In this document: one piece after another, positions 8,120-16,041 of the stretch
Position numbering within the stretch: the stretch's first letter is position 1
Layout: the number at the start of each line of letters is the position of its first letter
Origin: Microbacterium paludicola
Lineage (GTDB): Bacteria; Actinomycetota; Actinomycetes; Actinomycetales; Microbacteriaceae
Length of the DNA stretch: 64,000 bases
Assembly: GCF_015235415.1 (NCBI RefSeq)
Contig: NZ_JADGLL010000001.1
Coordinates: 62,001 to 126,000 of the forward strand
Direction of reading: 5' to 3'
Program-made: the position numbers and the translations under genes
Notes under the pieces: model-generated
What the model saw: only the letters and a program-made list of their open reading frames with translations
Told to the model about the DNA's origin: nothing
Database searches by the model: none

Positions 8120-9538
8120 TCAGATCCGGTGGCCGGCGAGCGAGGCGCGCGGCACGAGGTAGACGAGGGCGGTGATGGCGAGCATCACGGCGTAGGCCGC
8201 GATGAAGCCCCAGAAGGCGGCCGTGTACCCACCCGTCGCCGCCTGCGAGGCACCGAGCACCTGAGGGATCACGAACCCGCCGTAGGCGCCGATCGCCGAG
8301 ATCAGCCCGAGCGCGGCGGCGCCCTTGCGCTGCGTGCTCACCGCGTGTGGGTCGCCGGCCGTCGCCGCCCCGCGGGCCGCGAAGATGCTCGGGATCATCC
8401 GGTACGTCGCGCCGTTGCCCATGCCGGTCGCGACGAACAGCACGAGGAAGCAGCCGAGGAACGTCCAGAAGCTCGCGAGCGGCAGGGTCAGGATGAGCGC
8501 GAGTGTGGCGAGGATCATCGCCGAGAACGCGACGATCGTCATCCGGGCGCCGCCGAAGCGGTCGGCGAGCCTGCCGCCGTACGGGCGCGAGAGCGAGCCC
8601 ACCAGCGCGCCGAGGAAGGCGAGTGTGAGGGAGGTGGCTCCCACCTGGAACGTCGAGAACTCGGGGAACTGGTCGGCAATCAGCTTCGGGAAGACGCCGG
8701 CGAAGCCGATGAAGGAGCCGAAGGTGCCGATGTAGAGCAGCGCCATGACCCACAGGTGCGGCTCGCGCAGCGCCGACGCGGCGCCGGCGAAGTCGGCCTT
8801 CGCCGAGGAGAGGTTGTCCATGAAGCGGAACGCGCCCCACATCGCCAGCAGGATCAGCGGGATCCACATCCAGCCGGCGAGCTGGATGTTGAACGTCCCC
8901 GCGGCCCCCAGCGTGACGACGATCGGCACCGCGAGCTGTGCCACGGCCGTTCCGATGTTGCCGCCGGCGGCGTTGAGGCCGAGGGCCCAGCCCTTCTCCC
9001 GCTGCGGGAAGAAGTACGTGATGTTCGCCATCGAGCTGGCGAAGTTGCCGCCGCCGACGCCGCCGAGGGCCGCGATCAGCAGCAGCACGCCGAAGGGCGT
9101 CTCGGGGTTCTGCACCGCGAAGCCCAGCAGGGTGGCGGGGATGAGGAGGAGGGCCGCCGAGACGATGGTCCAGTTGCGGCCGCCGAAGATCGCGACGGCG
9201 AACGTGTAGGGGAAGCGCAGCGTGGCCCCGACGAGGCTCGGCAGCGAGATGAGCCAGAACGACTCGGAGGTGGACAGCGTGAAGCCGGCACCCGGAAGCA
9301 TCACGACGACGATGCTCCACAGCTGCCAGATGATGAAGCCGAGGAACTCGGCGAAGATCGACCAGCGCAGGTTCCGCTTCGCGATGGCGCGGCCCTGGGA
9401 GGCCCAGAACGTGGTGTCCTCCGGGTTCCAGCCGTCGATCCAGCGGCCGGGGCGGAACGTCAGAGACGTCGTCGACGCGGCGGTCGTGTCGGGCGCGGAG
9501 GTGGTGCTCGTGGGGGTGGTGCTCAGGGTGGTGGCCAT
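8120..9538 (-). CDS. narK: Nitrate/nitrite transporter NarK (MFS, NNP family)
   Basis: A 472-residue major facilitator with about 12 membrane helices, importing nitrate or exchanging nitrate and nitrite. Both nitrate-signature regions are present: ALGLNAAGGNIGTAVAQ in the first half and GMGNGATYRMIPSIF in the second. FFPQREKGWALGL is also typical. ATG at 9538 has GAGGAG at a good distance; a start at 9628 would add 30 unmatched residues. An N-terminal Thr/Ser-rich stretch precedes WASQGRAIAKRNL. It is the first gene of the narK-flavoprotein-nitrate reductase operon and has a GlnR-like box upstream. Confidence 0.94.
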   Translation of the reverse strand: MATTLSTTPTSTTSAPDTTAASTTSLTFRPGRWIDGWNPEDTTFWASQGRAIAKRNLRWSIFAEFLGFIIWQLWSIVVVMLPGAGFTLSTSESFWLISLPSLVGATLRFPYTFAVAIFGGRNWTIVSAALLLIPATLLGFAVQNPETPFGVLLLIAALGGVGGGNFASSMANITYFFPQREKGWALGLNAAGGNIGTAVAQLAVPIVVTLGAAGTFNIQLAGWMWIPLILLAMWGAFRFMDNLSSAKADFAGAASALREPHLWVMALLYIGTFGSFIGFAGVFPKLIADQFPEFSTFQVGATSLTLAFLGALVGSLSRPYGGRLADRFGGARMTIVAFSAMILATLALILTLPLASFWTFLGCFLVLFVATGMGNGATYRMIPSIFAARGAATAGDPHAVSTQRKGAAALGLISAIGAYGGFVIPQVLGASQAATGGYTAAFWGFIAAYAVMLAITALVYLVPRASLAGHRI

Positions 9539-9589
9539 GGCGACTCCTCGGACGGGCAGTGATGGTGTTCTGAAAGCTATGCCGCGCGT

Positions 9590-9639
9590 GTTTCCGTGCC
9601 GGGTGCTCGGCCGTTTCCTCTCGATCACCTTTCGATCAC
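9590..9639 (-). promoter_or_regulatory. GlnR-like nitrogen-control box upstream of narK
   Basis: On the minus strand this region reads GTGAT-n6-GTGAT-n6-GAAAC, then about 18 bases to a second GAAAC (plus-strand ATCAC at 9635-9639 and 9624-9628, GTTTC at 9613-9617 and 9590-9594). GTGAT-n6-GAAAC matches the GTnAC-n6-GAAAC half-site of actinobacterial GlnR, and the 11-base repeat period also fits. It lies 52-101 bases before the narK start. This is pattern inference; GlnR itself is not in the window. Confidence 0.5.
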
Positions 9640-9723
9640 CGCGGGCGGTGCGGCCGGTTGAGTCGTTCTTTACACGCCGGAAACATGGCCGGATGCGCCT
9701 GCGCAGGCCGGGCGCGACGTCCT

Positions 9724-9735
9724 TAGACTCGGGAC
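9724..9735 (+). promoter_or_regulatory. Leaderless promoter -10 for mog
   Basis: TAGACT (9724-9729) followed by six bases and the ATG at 9736, so transcription would start at or next to the start codon. Confidence 0.6.
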
Positions 9736-10230
9736 ATGGATGAACGAGACATCCCCCTGCGCGCGGCCGTCATCACGGTGAGCGACCGATCGGCGCGAGG
9801 TGAGCGGGAGGACCTCTCGGGTCCCGAGGCCGTCGCGGCGCTGCGCGTCGCGGGCTTCGACTGCGACGACGCGGTGGTCGTGCCGGACGGCGCGGAGAGC
9901 GTCGAGCGCGCGCTGATCGCCATGATCACGGCCGGCGCCGACGTCATCGTCACCACCGGCGGCACGGGCCTCGGTCCGCGGGACGAGACGCCCGAGGGCA
10001 CGCGTGCGGTGCTCGAGCGCGAGATCCCGGGCATCGCCGAGGAGCTGCGCCGGATCGGCGCGGCCGAGAAGCCCGCGGGGCTGCTGTCGCGGGGGCTCGC
10101 CGGCGTCGCGCGCGGTGCGCTCATCGTGAACCTCCCCGGATCCCCGGCCGCGGTGCGCAGCGGCATGCCCGTTGTGCTCTCGCTTGCGAGGCACGTCTCC
10201 TCGCAGCTCGCGGGCGGTGACCACGCGTGA
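9736..10230 (+). CDS. mog: Molybdopterin adenylyltransferase (MogA/MoaB family)
   Basis: A 164-residue enzyme that adenylates molybdopterin before metal insertion by MoeA. The active-site loop TTGGTGLGPRDETPE and the later VNLPGSPAAV motif are both seen. It is apparently leaderless (TAGACT six bases before the ATG). It is divergent from narK and overlaps moaE by four bases (GTGA). Distinguishing MogA from MoaB by sequence alone is not secure; in actinobacteria either name is used for this single-domain protein. Confidence 0.92.
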   Translation: MDERDIPLRAAVITVSDRSARGEREDLSGPEAVAALRVAGFDCDDAVVVPDGAESVERALIAMITAGADVIVTTGGTGLGPRDETPEGTRAVLEREIPGIAEELRRIGAAEKPAGLLSRGLAGVARGALIVNLPGSPAAVRSGMPVVLSLARHVSSQLAGGDHA

Positions 10231-10661
10231 CCGACGGCGCTGTCCGGATCGCGCGGATCTCGTCCGATCCGATCCGCCTCGAGGATCACCTCGCGGCGAT
10301 CGACGACCCGCGGATGGGGGCGGAGACGTCGTTCGTGGGGCGCGTGCGCGATCACGATCCGGATGCGCGCGGCCCCGTGGCGGCGCTGGAGTACACCGCT
10401 CACCCCGATGCCGAGGCGGCGCTGCAGGCGCTCGCGTCCCGTGCGGCGGACGCCCACGGCGCGATCGTCGCGGTGAGCCACCGGATCGGGCGGCTCGAGG
10501 TGGGGGAGGCAGCGGTCGTCATCGCGGTCGCCGCCGCGCATCGGGGCGAGGCGTTCGCGGCGTGCCGCGACGTGATCGAGGACATCAAGCGCGAGCTGCC
10601 CGTCTGGAAGCGGCAGCTCGAGGCCGACGGCACGGCGGAGTGGAAGGGTCTCGGCGGCTAG
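10227..10661 (+). CDS. moaE: Molybdopterin synthase large subunit MoaE
   Basis: MoaE (144 aa) transfers sulfur from thiocarboxylated MoaD to cyclic pyranopterin monophosphate. Family segments visible are SFVGRVRDHD, LEYTAHPDAEAAL, SHRIGRLEVGEAAV and DIKRELPVWKRQ, the last holding the conserved active-site lysines. GTG at 10227 overlaps the mog stop. Its partner MoaD is not adjacent: it lies 1 kb away on the other strand at 11678. Confidence 0.95.
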   Translation: MTDGAVRIARISSDPIRLEDHLAAIDDPRMGAETSFVGRVRDHDPDARGPVAALEYTAHPDAEAALQALASRAADAHGAIVAVSHRIGRLEVGEAAVVIAVAAAHRGEAFAACRDVIEDIKRELPVWKRQLEADGTAEWKGLGG

Positions 10662-10810
10662 AATCGCGGGCCGCGAGCGGGCGGTTCCTTCCGGATGTGA
10701 AAGAACCCGGGATCCTCGCGCTCGAAGGTCGTTGCAAAGGGGGTCCCGGCGGCGCATTCTCGGAAGAAACCGGATCTCATCGGAGAGAGCCGGACGACGG
10801 GAGGACCATC

Positions 10811-11671
10811 ATGTCCATCGCAGTCACCGGAGCAAGCGGACGACTCGGCTCATTCGTGATCGACGCGCTCGTCGAGCGGGGCGTCTCGCCCACCGACATC
10901 GTCGCCATCACCCGGACTCCCGAGGGTGTGCGGTTCCGGGATCGGGCCGTCACGGTCCGTCAGGCCGATTACGACGACCCCGAGTCGCTGGATCTCGCGT
11001 TCCGCGGCGTCGAGCGTCTGCTGCTCGTCGCCGGCACCGAGGTCGGGCGGCGCCTCCGGCAGCACCGCAACGTCATCGCCGCCGCGAAGCGCGCCTGGGT
11101 CGGCTGCATCGTCTACACGAGCATGCTCGGCGCGGAGACCGAGGACCTCGCGATCGCGCGCGAGCATCGCGAGACGGAGCGCGAGCTCGGTCGCGCCGGG
11201 ATCCCGACGACGATCCTGCGCAACGGCCCGTACCTCGACACGTACATGGAGCGGGCAGCGGACGACGTCGCGCGCGGCGAGGTCATCGGCGGCTCGGGCC
11301 GGGTGTCGGCCGCCCACCGTCGCGACTACGCGGAGGCCGCCGCCGCCGCGATCCTGACGCCGTGGGCCGGGCGCGTGTACGAACTCGGCGGCGAGCCGTT
11401 CGGCCTCGCCGAGTACGCGCGGGAGCTGTCGCGCGTCTCGGGGCGGCAGGTCGCGTTCCGCGCGCGGGAGGGCGAGGCGCTGCGCTCGGCACTCGTGGCC
11501 GAGGGAGTCCCGGCGGACGACGCGGCTCAGGCTGTCGAGCTCGATGCCGCGATCGCGCGGGGTGCCCTCGAGACCGGGTCGTCGGCGCTGGCCGAGCTCA
11601 GCGGCCGTCGGCCGATGACGCTCGCCGAAGCGGTCGATGAGGCCCTGGTGACAAGGGTCGCCGCGGCCTGA
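10811..11671 (+). CDS. NAD(P)-binding NmrA-like oxidoreductase (QorB type)
   Basis: A 286-residue atypical short-chain dehydrogenase. It starts MSIAVTGASGRLGSFVIDAL, the GxxGxxG nucleotide-binding motif of the NmrA/QorB group, followed by a redox-like core (VRQADYDDPESLDLAFRGVERLLLVAG) and YTSMLGAE. ATG at 10811 is supported by GGGAGG eight bases upstream; the frame upstream of it is a shadow of moaE. Homologues are NAD(P)H:quinone reductases or NAD(P)-sensing proteins. It has no known role in Moco synthesis and may be a passenger. It converges on moaD. Confidence 0.82.
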   Translation: MSIAVTGASGRLGSFVIDALVERGVSPTDIVAITRTPEGVRFRDRAVTVRQADYDDPESLDLAFRGVERLLLVAGTEVGRRLRQHRNVIAAAKRAWVGCIVYTSMLGAETEDLAIAREHRETERELGRAGIPTTILRNGPYLDTYMERAADDVARGEVIGGSGRVSAAHRRDYAEAAAAAILTPWAGRVYELGGEPFGLAEYARELSRVSGRQVAFRAREGEALRSALVAEGVPADDAAQAVELDAAIARGALETGSSALAELSGRRPMTLAEAVDEALVTRVAAA

Positions 11672-11677
11672 CCTCGC

Positions 11678-11911
11678 TCAGCCGCCCGCGAAGGGCGGAA
11701 GGACGTCGACGGTCTCGGCGTCCGCAAGCGTCGCCTCGTCGTCGCGTCGTTCGCCGTCGACGAGCACTGCACAGCGGGGAAGGATTCCGCCGAGGCCGGG
11801 ATACTCGGCCGCGAGCGCGGCGCGAAGCTCGCCGAGGGTGGCCTCGGAGCGCTGCTCCTCGGCGCGGCCGGCGGCCTCCTCGGCTGCGGCGAAGTAGCGG
11901 ACGCGGGTCAT
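11678..11911 (-). CDS. moaD: Molybdopterin synthase sulfur carrier MoaD
   Basis: A 77-residue ubiquitin-fold sulfur carrier (MTRVRYFAAAEEAAGRAEE...) ending in the required Gly-Gly (PPFAGG), which is adenylated by MoeB and thiocarboxylated. ATG at 11911 overlaps the DUF6457 stop (ATGA). The start codon lies at the edge of a GAGCGAGGCGAGTCGAG-type repeat, so the repeat supplies the coupling junction. Confidence 0.92.
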   Translation of the reverse strand: MTRVRYFAAAEEAAGRAEEQRSEATLGELRAALAAEYPGLGGILPRCAVLVDGERRDDEATLADAETVDVLPPFAGG

Positions 11912-12198
11912 CTCGACTCGCCTCGCTCGCTCGATACATCGCCCCACGCCTTCGCGAGCGCCACGACCTCCGCGACGGCGCTCTCCACGTCCGCCGGCGA
12001 TCCGCCCGCGCGTCCCGCGGCGAGGCCGGCGAGGAAGGCCGTCAGCGGCGCCGCCGGGCGCGCGACGCCGTGGGCGACATCGCGTGCGAGATCGAGGATC
12101 AGCGTGACCGGCACCTCGCCCGGGTCAAGGCCCAGTCGTTCGGCCGCGGCGCGGGCCCAGTCATCCAGCGCCTCCGGCGGCAGGGTGCGGTCGGACAT
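11908..12198 (-). CDS. DUF6457-type small protein of the Moco cluster
   Basis: A 96-residue soluble, Ala-rich, probably helical protein (LPPEALDDWARAAAERLGLDPGEV...). It resembles the small actinobacterial DUF6457 family, which is usually found beside or fused to the MobA guanylyltransferase; family naming is from memory of such sequences. Here it stands alone between moaC (1 base away) and moaD (4-base overlap). The last eight codons (SSERGESR) are made of a dispersed repeat. The function is unknown; a role in Moco nucleotide attachment or chaperoning is suggested by context only. Confidence 0.7.
   Translation of the reverse strand: MSDRTLPPEALDDWARAAAERLGLDPGEVPVTLILDLARDVAHGVARPAAPLTAFLAGLAAGRAGGSPADVESAVAEVVALAKAWGDVSSERGESR
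11909..11934 (-). repeat. Dispersed GAGCGAG-type repeat at the DUF6457-moaD junction
   Basis: The minus strand reads TCGAGCGAGCGAGGCGAGTCGAG followed by ATG. It encodes the C-terminal SSERGESR of the DUF6457 protein and ends at the moaD start codon. It closely resembles the 29051-29090 copy (GAGCGAGGGAGCG...CGAGTCGAAACG). Confidence 0.55.
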
Positions 12199-12199
12199 G

Positions 12200-12670
12200 T
12201 CAGGCCTCCCGTGTCCAGGATCCGCTGCGCCCGCCCGTCTTCGCGACGATGCGGGCGCTCTCGATGAGCGCCGAACGGTCGATCCCCTTGACCATGTCGA
12301 CGATCGAGAGGGCGGCGATCGTCACCGCCGTGAGGGCCTCCATCTCGACGCCCGTGCGGTCGGCGGTGCGCACGGTCGCCTCGATCGCGACGCCGTCGTC
12401 CTCGATCGCCAGGTCGACGGTCGCGCCGTGCACGCCGATCACGTGCGCCAGCGGCAGCAGGTCGGCGCACTTCTTGGCGCCCTGGATGCCCGCGATGCGC
12501 GCGACCGCCAGCACGTCGCCCTTGGGAACCGCGCCGTCGCGCAGTGCCGCCACCGTCTCCGGTGCGACGCGGACGAAGCCGCAGGCGGTCGCCGAGCGGA
12601 CCGTCGGCTGCTTCTCGGTCACGTCGACCATGCGCGCGTGACCGCGGGAATCGAGATGGGTGAAGCTCAC
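12200..12670 (-). CDS. moaC: Cyclic pyranopterin monophosphate synthase MoaC
   Basis: MoaC (156 aa) completes conversion of GTP to cPMP after MoaA. Canonical segments are FTHLDSRGHARMVDVTEKQPT, GDVLAVARIAGIQGAKKCADLLPLAH (catalytic Lys region), TGVEMEALTAV and DMVKGIDRSA. GTG at 12670 gives the usual N-terminus and has GGGAG about ten bases upstream; a TTG at 12700 would add ten residues and has its purine run too close. It lies between moeA upstream and the DUF6457 gene downstream. Confidence 0.95.
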   Translation of the reverse strand: MSFTHLDSRGHARMVDVTEKQPTVRSATACGFVRVAPETVAALRDGAVPKGDVLAVARIAGIQGAKKCADLLPLAHVIGVHGATVDLAIEDDGVAIEATVRTADRTGVEMEALTAVTIAALSIVDMVKGIDRSALIESARIVAKTGGRSGSWTREA

Positions 12671-12737
12671 GTGGATGCGCTCCCTTCGTGGATCGGGCAA
12701 CTCCCGGCGGGACGGATCGCCATGTCAGGCGATCCCA

Positions 12738-13985
12738 TCAGATCAGCATGACATCGACGAGGTCGCCCTCCGCGACGGCCTCCGTCTCGGCGGGGACGAC
12801 AGCGTACGCCTCGGCATGAGCGAGGCCGGCGGCGAGATGCGATCCGGATCCGCCGGAGGTCGCGGGGCGCACCGTCCAGCGCGCGGGGTCGCTGCGGTCG
12901 ATCACCGCAGGCAGGTACTGGCGCCGTCCGACGGGCGTGCGCCACGCGGCCGCGGCGGGGAGGCGGATGACGGGCCGCTGCAGCTGGGCGCGGCCCTGCA
13001 TCGCCAGGAGCGCGGGACGGACGAACGCCTCGAAGGAGACCGCGACGCTCACCGGGTTCCCCGGCAGGCCGAACAGGAGCGCACCGGTCGAGAGCCGCCC
13101 GAACGCCTGCGGCTTGCCGGGCTGCATCGCGACCTTGGCGAAGACGATCTCGGCCCCGTCGTCGGAAGACCCGAGCACCTGCTTGACCACCTCGTACGCG
13201 CCGGCGCTCACCCCGCCCGAGGTGATGACGAGGTCGGCATCCGTTCCGCTCGCGAGCAGCGCGCGGAACTCATCCGGATCATCCGACACGCACGTCGCGC
13301 GCATCAGCTCGGCGCCCGTCGCCCGTACGAGGCCCGCGAGCAGCGTCGAGTTCGACTCGGGGATCTGCCCGCGCTCGAGCTGCGCGCCCGGCTCGACGAG
13401 CTCGCTGCCGGTGGAGATGACGATCACGCGCGGCGGCCGGGCCACGATCACGCGATCGACGCCCGCCGCCGCGGCGGCGGAGAGCTGCAGCGGGCCCAGC
13501 TCGGTGCCGACGGGAAGCACGACGTCGCCCGAGCGGAGGTCCTCGCCGCGGCGCCGGACGTGCGCGCCGGCCGCGCGGGGAGCGCGCCGCACCGAGACGG
13601 AGCCGAGGGAGTCCGCCAGCCCACCGGCGGTGTCCTCGAACGGGACGATCGCGTCGGCGGCCGAGGGGACGGGCGACCCGGTCATGATGCGGACGGCCTC
13701 GCCCGCGGCGATCGCCGGGTCGTCGCCCGAGCCGGCGGGAAGGTCGGCGACGACCCGCAGCTCGACCGGCGCGTCGGGCGAGGCGTGCGCGACGTCGGCG
13801 AAGCGGACCGCGAAGCCGTCCATGCCCGAGTTGTCGAACACGGGAACATCCACGCGTGCGTGAACGGGCTCGGTGAGCGTGAGGCCAGCGGCGCCGGCGA
13901 GGGACAGCGTGATCGTGCCGGTGGGCACGACCGCCGCCAGGATGCGCTCGAGGTGCTGCTCGATCGTCAGCAGGTCGTCCGTCAT
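12738..13985 (-). CDS. moeA: Molybdopterin molybdotransferase MoeA
   Basis: MoeA (415 aa) inserts molybdate into adenylated molybdopterin. Motifs in order: FDNSGMDGFAVR near residue 50, TGSPVPSAADAIVPFE, VISTGSELVEPG, VITSGGVSAGAYE and GLPGNPVSVAVSFEAFVRP. ATG at 13985 overlaps the upstream moeB-like stop by four bases (ATGA). Length is normal for the family. It lies 67 bases before moaC on the same strand, so the genes moeB-moeA-moaC-DUF6457-moaD form one unit. Confidence 0.96.
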   Translation of the reverse strand: MTDDLLTIEQHLERILAAVVPTGTITLSLAGAAGLTLTEPVHARVDVPVFDNSGMDGFAVRFADVAHASPDAPVELRVVADLPAGSGDDPAIAAGEAVRIMTGSPVPSAADAIVPFEDTAGGLADSLGSVSVRRAPRAAGAHVRRRGEDLRSGDVVLPVGTELGPLQLSAAAAAGVDRVIVARPPRVIVISTGSELVEPGAQLERGQIPESNSTLLAGLVRATGAELMRATCVSDDPDEFRALLASGTDADLVITSGGVSAGAYEVVKQVLGSSDDGAEIVFAKVAMQPGKPQAFGRLSTGALLFGLPGNPVSVAVSFEAFVRPALLAMQGRAQLQRPVIRLPAAAAWRTPVGRRQYLPAVIDRSDPARWTVRPATSGGSGSHLAAGLAHAEAYAVVPAETEAVAEGDLVDVMLI

Positions 13986-15103
13986 GCCGTCACCGGCTGC
14001 GCGAGCGGCCCCGTCCAGGCGAGCATGCCGCCGTCGACCGAGACCGCGTCGAGTCCCGCGGCGGCGAGGAGGGTGACCGCCTCGGCCGAGCGCACGCCGC
14101 CCTTGCACACCACCGCGACCCGGCGACCGCCGGCGGTATCGGCGATGCGACGGGCGACCGCATCCGGTGCCGTGCGGATCTCGCCGAGCGGCACGTGAAG
14201 CGCGCCGGCGATCATCCCCTCGCGCACCTCCTCGTCCTCGCGGACGTCGACGACGAGGGGCGCATCGCGCTCGCTGAGCGCGGCGGCGAGGTCGGAGGCG
14301 CGGAAGCGCGGGCTCGCGGTGGCAGCAGCGGCGCGCGACGCCCGCAGCGGCACCTCGCGCTGCCGCGTGTGCAGGCCGTCGATCACCAGGACGCGGCCGA
14401 GCAGGGGATCTCCGATGCCGGCGATCAGCTGGATCGCCTGGGTCGCCATGAGGGCGCCGACCTGCAGGCAGAGCGAGCCGAGCACGCCCACTTCGGCGCA
14501 CGTCGGCACGTCGCCGGCGCTGCCGGTGGGGTAGAGGTCGGCGAGCCGGACCGGGGCCGCTCCGGCGGGCGGTGCCGACCAGAACACGGTGACCTGCGCG
14601 TCGAACCCCTGCACGGTCCCCCACACCAGGGGCAGGCCGAGCCGCTCGGTCGAGGCGGCGACGGCCTCGCGCGTGTCGAAGGTGTCGCTGCCGTCGAGGA
14701 CGATGTCCGCCCCGGACAGGAGGCGCTCGGCGTTGCCGGGGGTGAGGCGCTCGCGCACGGTGTGCACGCGCGCCTCGGGGGCGAGGTCGCGGGCGGCGCG
14801 CGCGGCACTGTCGACCTTGGCGGCCCCGACATCGGCGACGCGGTGCATCAGCTGGCGCTGCAGGTTCGAGAGCTCGACGACGTCGTCGTCGATCACGGTC
14901 AGGGTCCCGACGCCGGCTGCGGCGAGTGCGAGCACCGCGGGGGAGCCGAGCCCTCCGGCGCCGACGATCGCCACGTGCGCCGCGGCGAGGCGTCGCTGAC
15001 CGAGCTCGCCGAGCGGGACGAGCACGTGGTGGCGCGCGGTGCGCGCGCGCTCGTCGGGGGTGAGCGCCGCGACCGGCTCCACGAGAGGGGGAAGGGGGGA
15101 CAT
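13982..15103 (-). CDS. moeB: ThiF/MoeB adenylyltransferase with C-terminal rhodanese domain
   Basis: A 373-residue E1-like enzyme that adenylates the MoaD C-terminus, with a rhodanese domain for sulfur donation (MoeBR/MoeZ architecture). The nucleotide site is GAGGLGSPAVLALAAAG with DDDVVELSNLQRQ; DGSDTFDTR and the TCAEVGVLG cysteine are also present. The rhodanese active loop is CKGGVRS near residue 330. The two CxxC zinc pairs usual in this family are not visible (LADLYP replaces the first pair). ATG at 15103 appears leaderless: TAGGCT lies six bases upstream on this strand. Confidence 0.92.
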   Translation of the reverse strand: MSPLPPLVEPVAALTPDERARTARHHVLVPLGELGQRRLAAAHVAIVGAGGLGSPAVLALAAAGVGTLTVIDDDVVELSNLQRQLMHRVADVGAAKVDSAARAARDLAPEARVHTVRERLTPGNAERLLSGADIVLDGSDTFDTREAVAASTERLGLPLVWGTVQGFDAQVTVFWSAPPAGAAPVRLADLYPTGSAGDVPTCAEVGVLGSLCLQVGALMATQAIQLIAGIGDPLLGRVLVIDGLHTRQREVPLRASRAAAATASPRFRASDLAAALSERDAPLVVDVREDEEVREGMIAGALHVPLGEIRTAPDAVARRIADTAGGRRVAVVCKGGVRSAEAVTLLAAAGLDAVSVDGGMLAWTGPLAQPVTA

Positions 15104-15174
15104 GCGCACAGCCTACGGGGGCCGCCCCGCCCTGGCACGGGGGTGGGGTGCCCGCGACGTGTCAGGATCGGAGG
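15104..15174. promoter_or_regulatory. Divergent moeB/modA promoter region
   Basis: Minus strand: TAGGCT (15110-15115) then six bases to the moeB ATG. Plus strand: CAGGAT (15163-15168) then CGGAGG and the modA ATG at 15175. Both fit leaderless starts; CGGAGG could instead be a ribosome site. No Moco riboswitch could fit in these 71 bases, and I saw no ModE-like palindrome. Confidence 0.5.
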
Positions 15175-15936
15175 ATGCGAGCTGCGCGCGTGACGGCGAT
15201 CCTGGCAGGTGTCGTGGCGGTGGCTCTCGGTCTCTCCGGATGCGCCCGCGATGCCGGAGAGTCGGACGGCATCGGCGGCGAGCTGACGGTCTACGCCGCG
15301 GCCTCGCTCGGGCCCGCCTTCGAGGAGCTCGCGGCCGAGTTCGAGGCGGCGCATCCCGGCGTGGACGTGCGTCCTCCGGTGCTCGACGGCTCGCAGGTGC
15401 TCGCCACGCAGATCGCCGAGGGGGCGCCCGCCGACGTCTTCGCGAGCGCCGACGAGTCGACGATGGAGCGCGTCGCGGACCTCGTGCGCGATCCCGCCGT
15501 GTTCGCCACGAACACGCTGGTGATCGCGGTGCCGCGGGGCAATCCTGCGGGGATCGGAGGGCTCGCGGATCTCGCCGATCCGTCCGTCACCGTCGTCCTG
15601 TGCGCCCGTGAGGTGCCCTGCGGCGCGGCGAGCGGCGCGCTGCTGGAGCGCGCGGGCGTCACCGTCGACCCGGCGAGCGAGGAGCAGAACGTCGGCGCCG
15701 TGCTGGCGAAGGTCGCGGCGGGCGAGGCGGACGCCGGGCTCGTCTACCGCACGGACGTCGCGCGCGCCGCGGTCGACGCGGTCCCCGCGGAAGGAGCGGA
15801 GGACGTCGTGAACCGCTACCCGGTGGCCGCGCTCCGCGACGCGCGCAATCCCGCGGCGGCCGAGGCATTCGTCGCGCTGGTCCGCGGCGAGGTGGGGCGC
15901 CGGGTCCTCGCCGAGCACGGCTTCGATGGGCCGTGA
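15175..15936 (+). CDS. modA: Molybdate ABC transporter substrate-binding lipoprotein ModA
   Basis: A 253-residue periplasmic-type binding protein anchored as a lipoprotein: hydrophobic signal and lipobox LGLSGC (Cys about residue 23). The mature N-terminus LTVYAAASLGPAFEELA is typical of ModA and binds the oxyanion; PADVFASADESTME and QNVGAVLAKVAAGEADAGLVY are other family segments. ATG at 15175 gives a proper signal peptide. It is followed by modB and modC. Confidence 0.95.
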   Translation: MRAARVTAILAGVVAVALGLSGCARDAGESDGIGGELTVYAAASLGPAFEELAAEFEAAHPGVDVRPPVLDGSQVLATQIAEGAPADVFASADESTMERVADLVRDPAVFATNTLVIAVPRGNPAGIGGLADLADPSVTVVLCAREVPCGAASGALLERAGVTVDPASEEQNVGAVLAKVAAGEADAGLVYRTDVARAAVDAVPAEGAEDVVNRYPVAALRDARNPAAAEAFVALVRGEVGRRVLAEHGFDGP

Positions 15937-16041
15937 GCGCGGACCCGATGGACACGACTCCCCGGATCCGGCCCGATGGCTGTGCACCCGGCGGCATCCG
16001 CGCCAAGATCGGAGGGTGTGCATGCGCCTGGGATTCCGTCG

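Noticed and set aside
10662-10810. Small gene or terminator between moaE and the NmrA-like gene
   Set aside because: A weak GGTTCCTT...AAGAACC pairing is present, but no start with ribosome site or convincing stem; I see no definite feature in these 149 bases beyond the GGGAGG for the next gene.
12671-12700. Upstream TTG start of moaC
   Set aside because: It would add ten residues not typical of MoaC, and its purine-rich site abuts the codon, whereas GTG 12670 has proper spacing.
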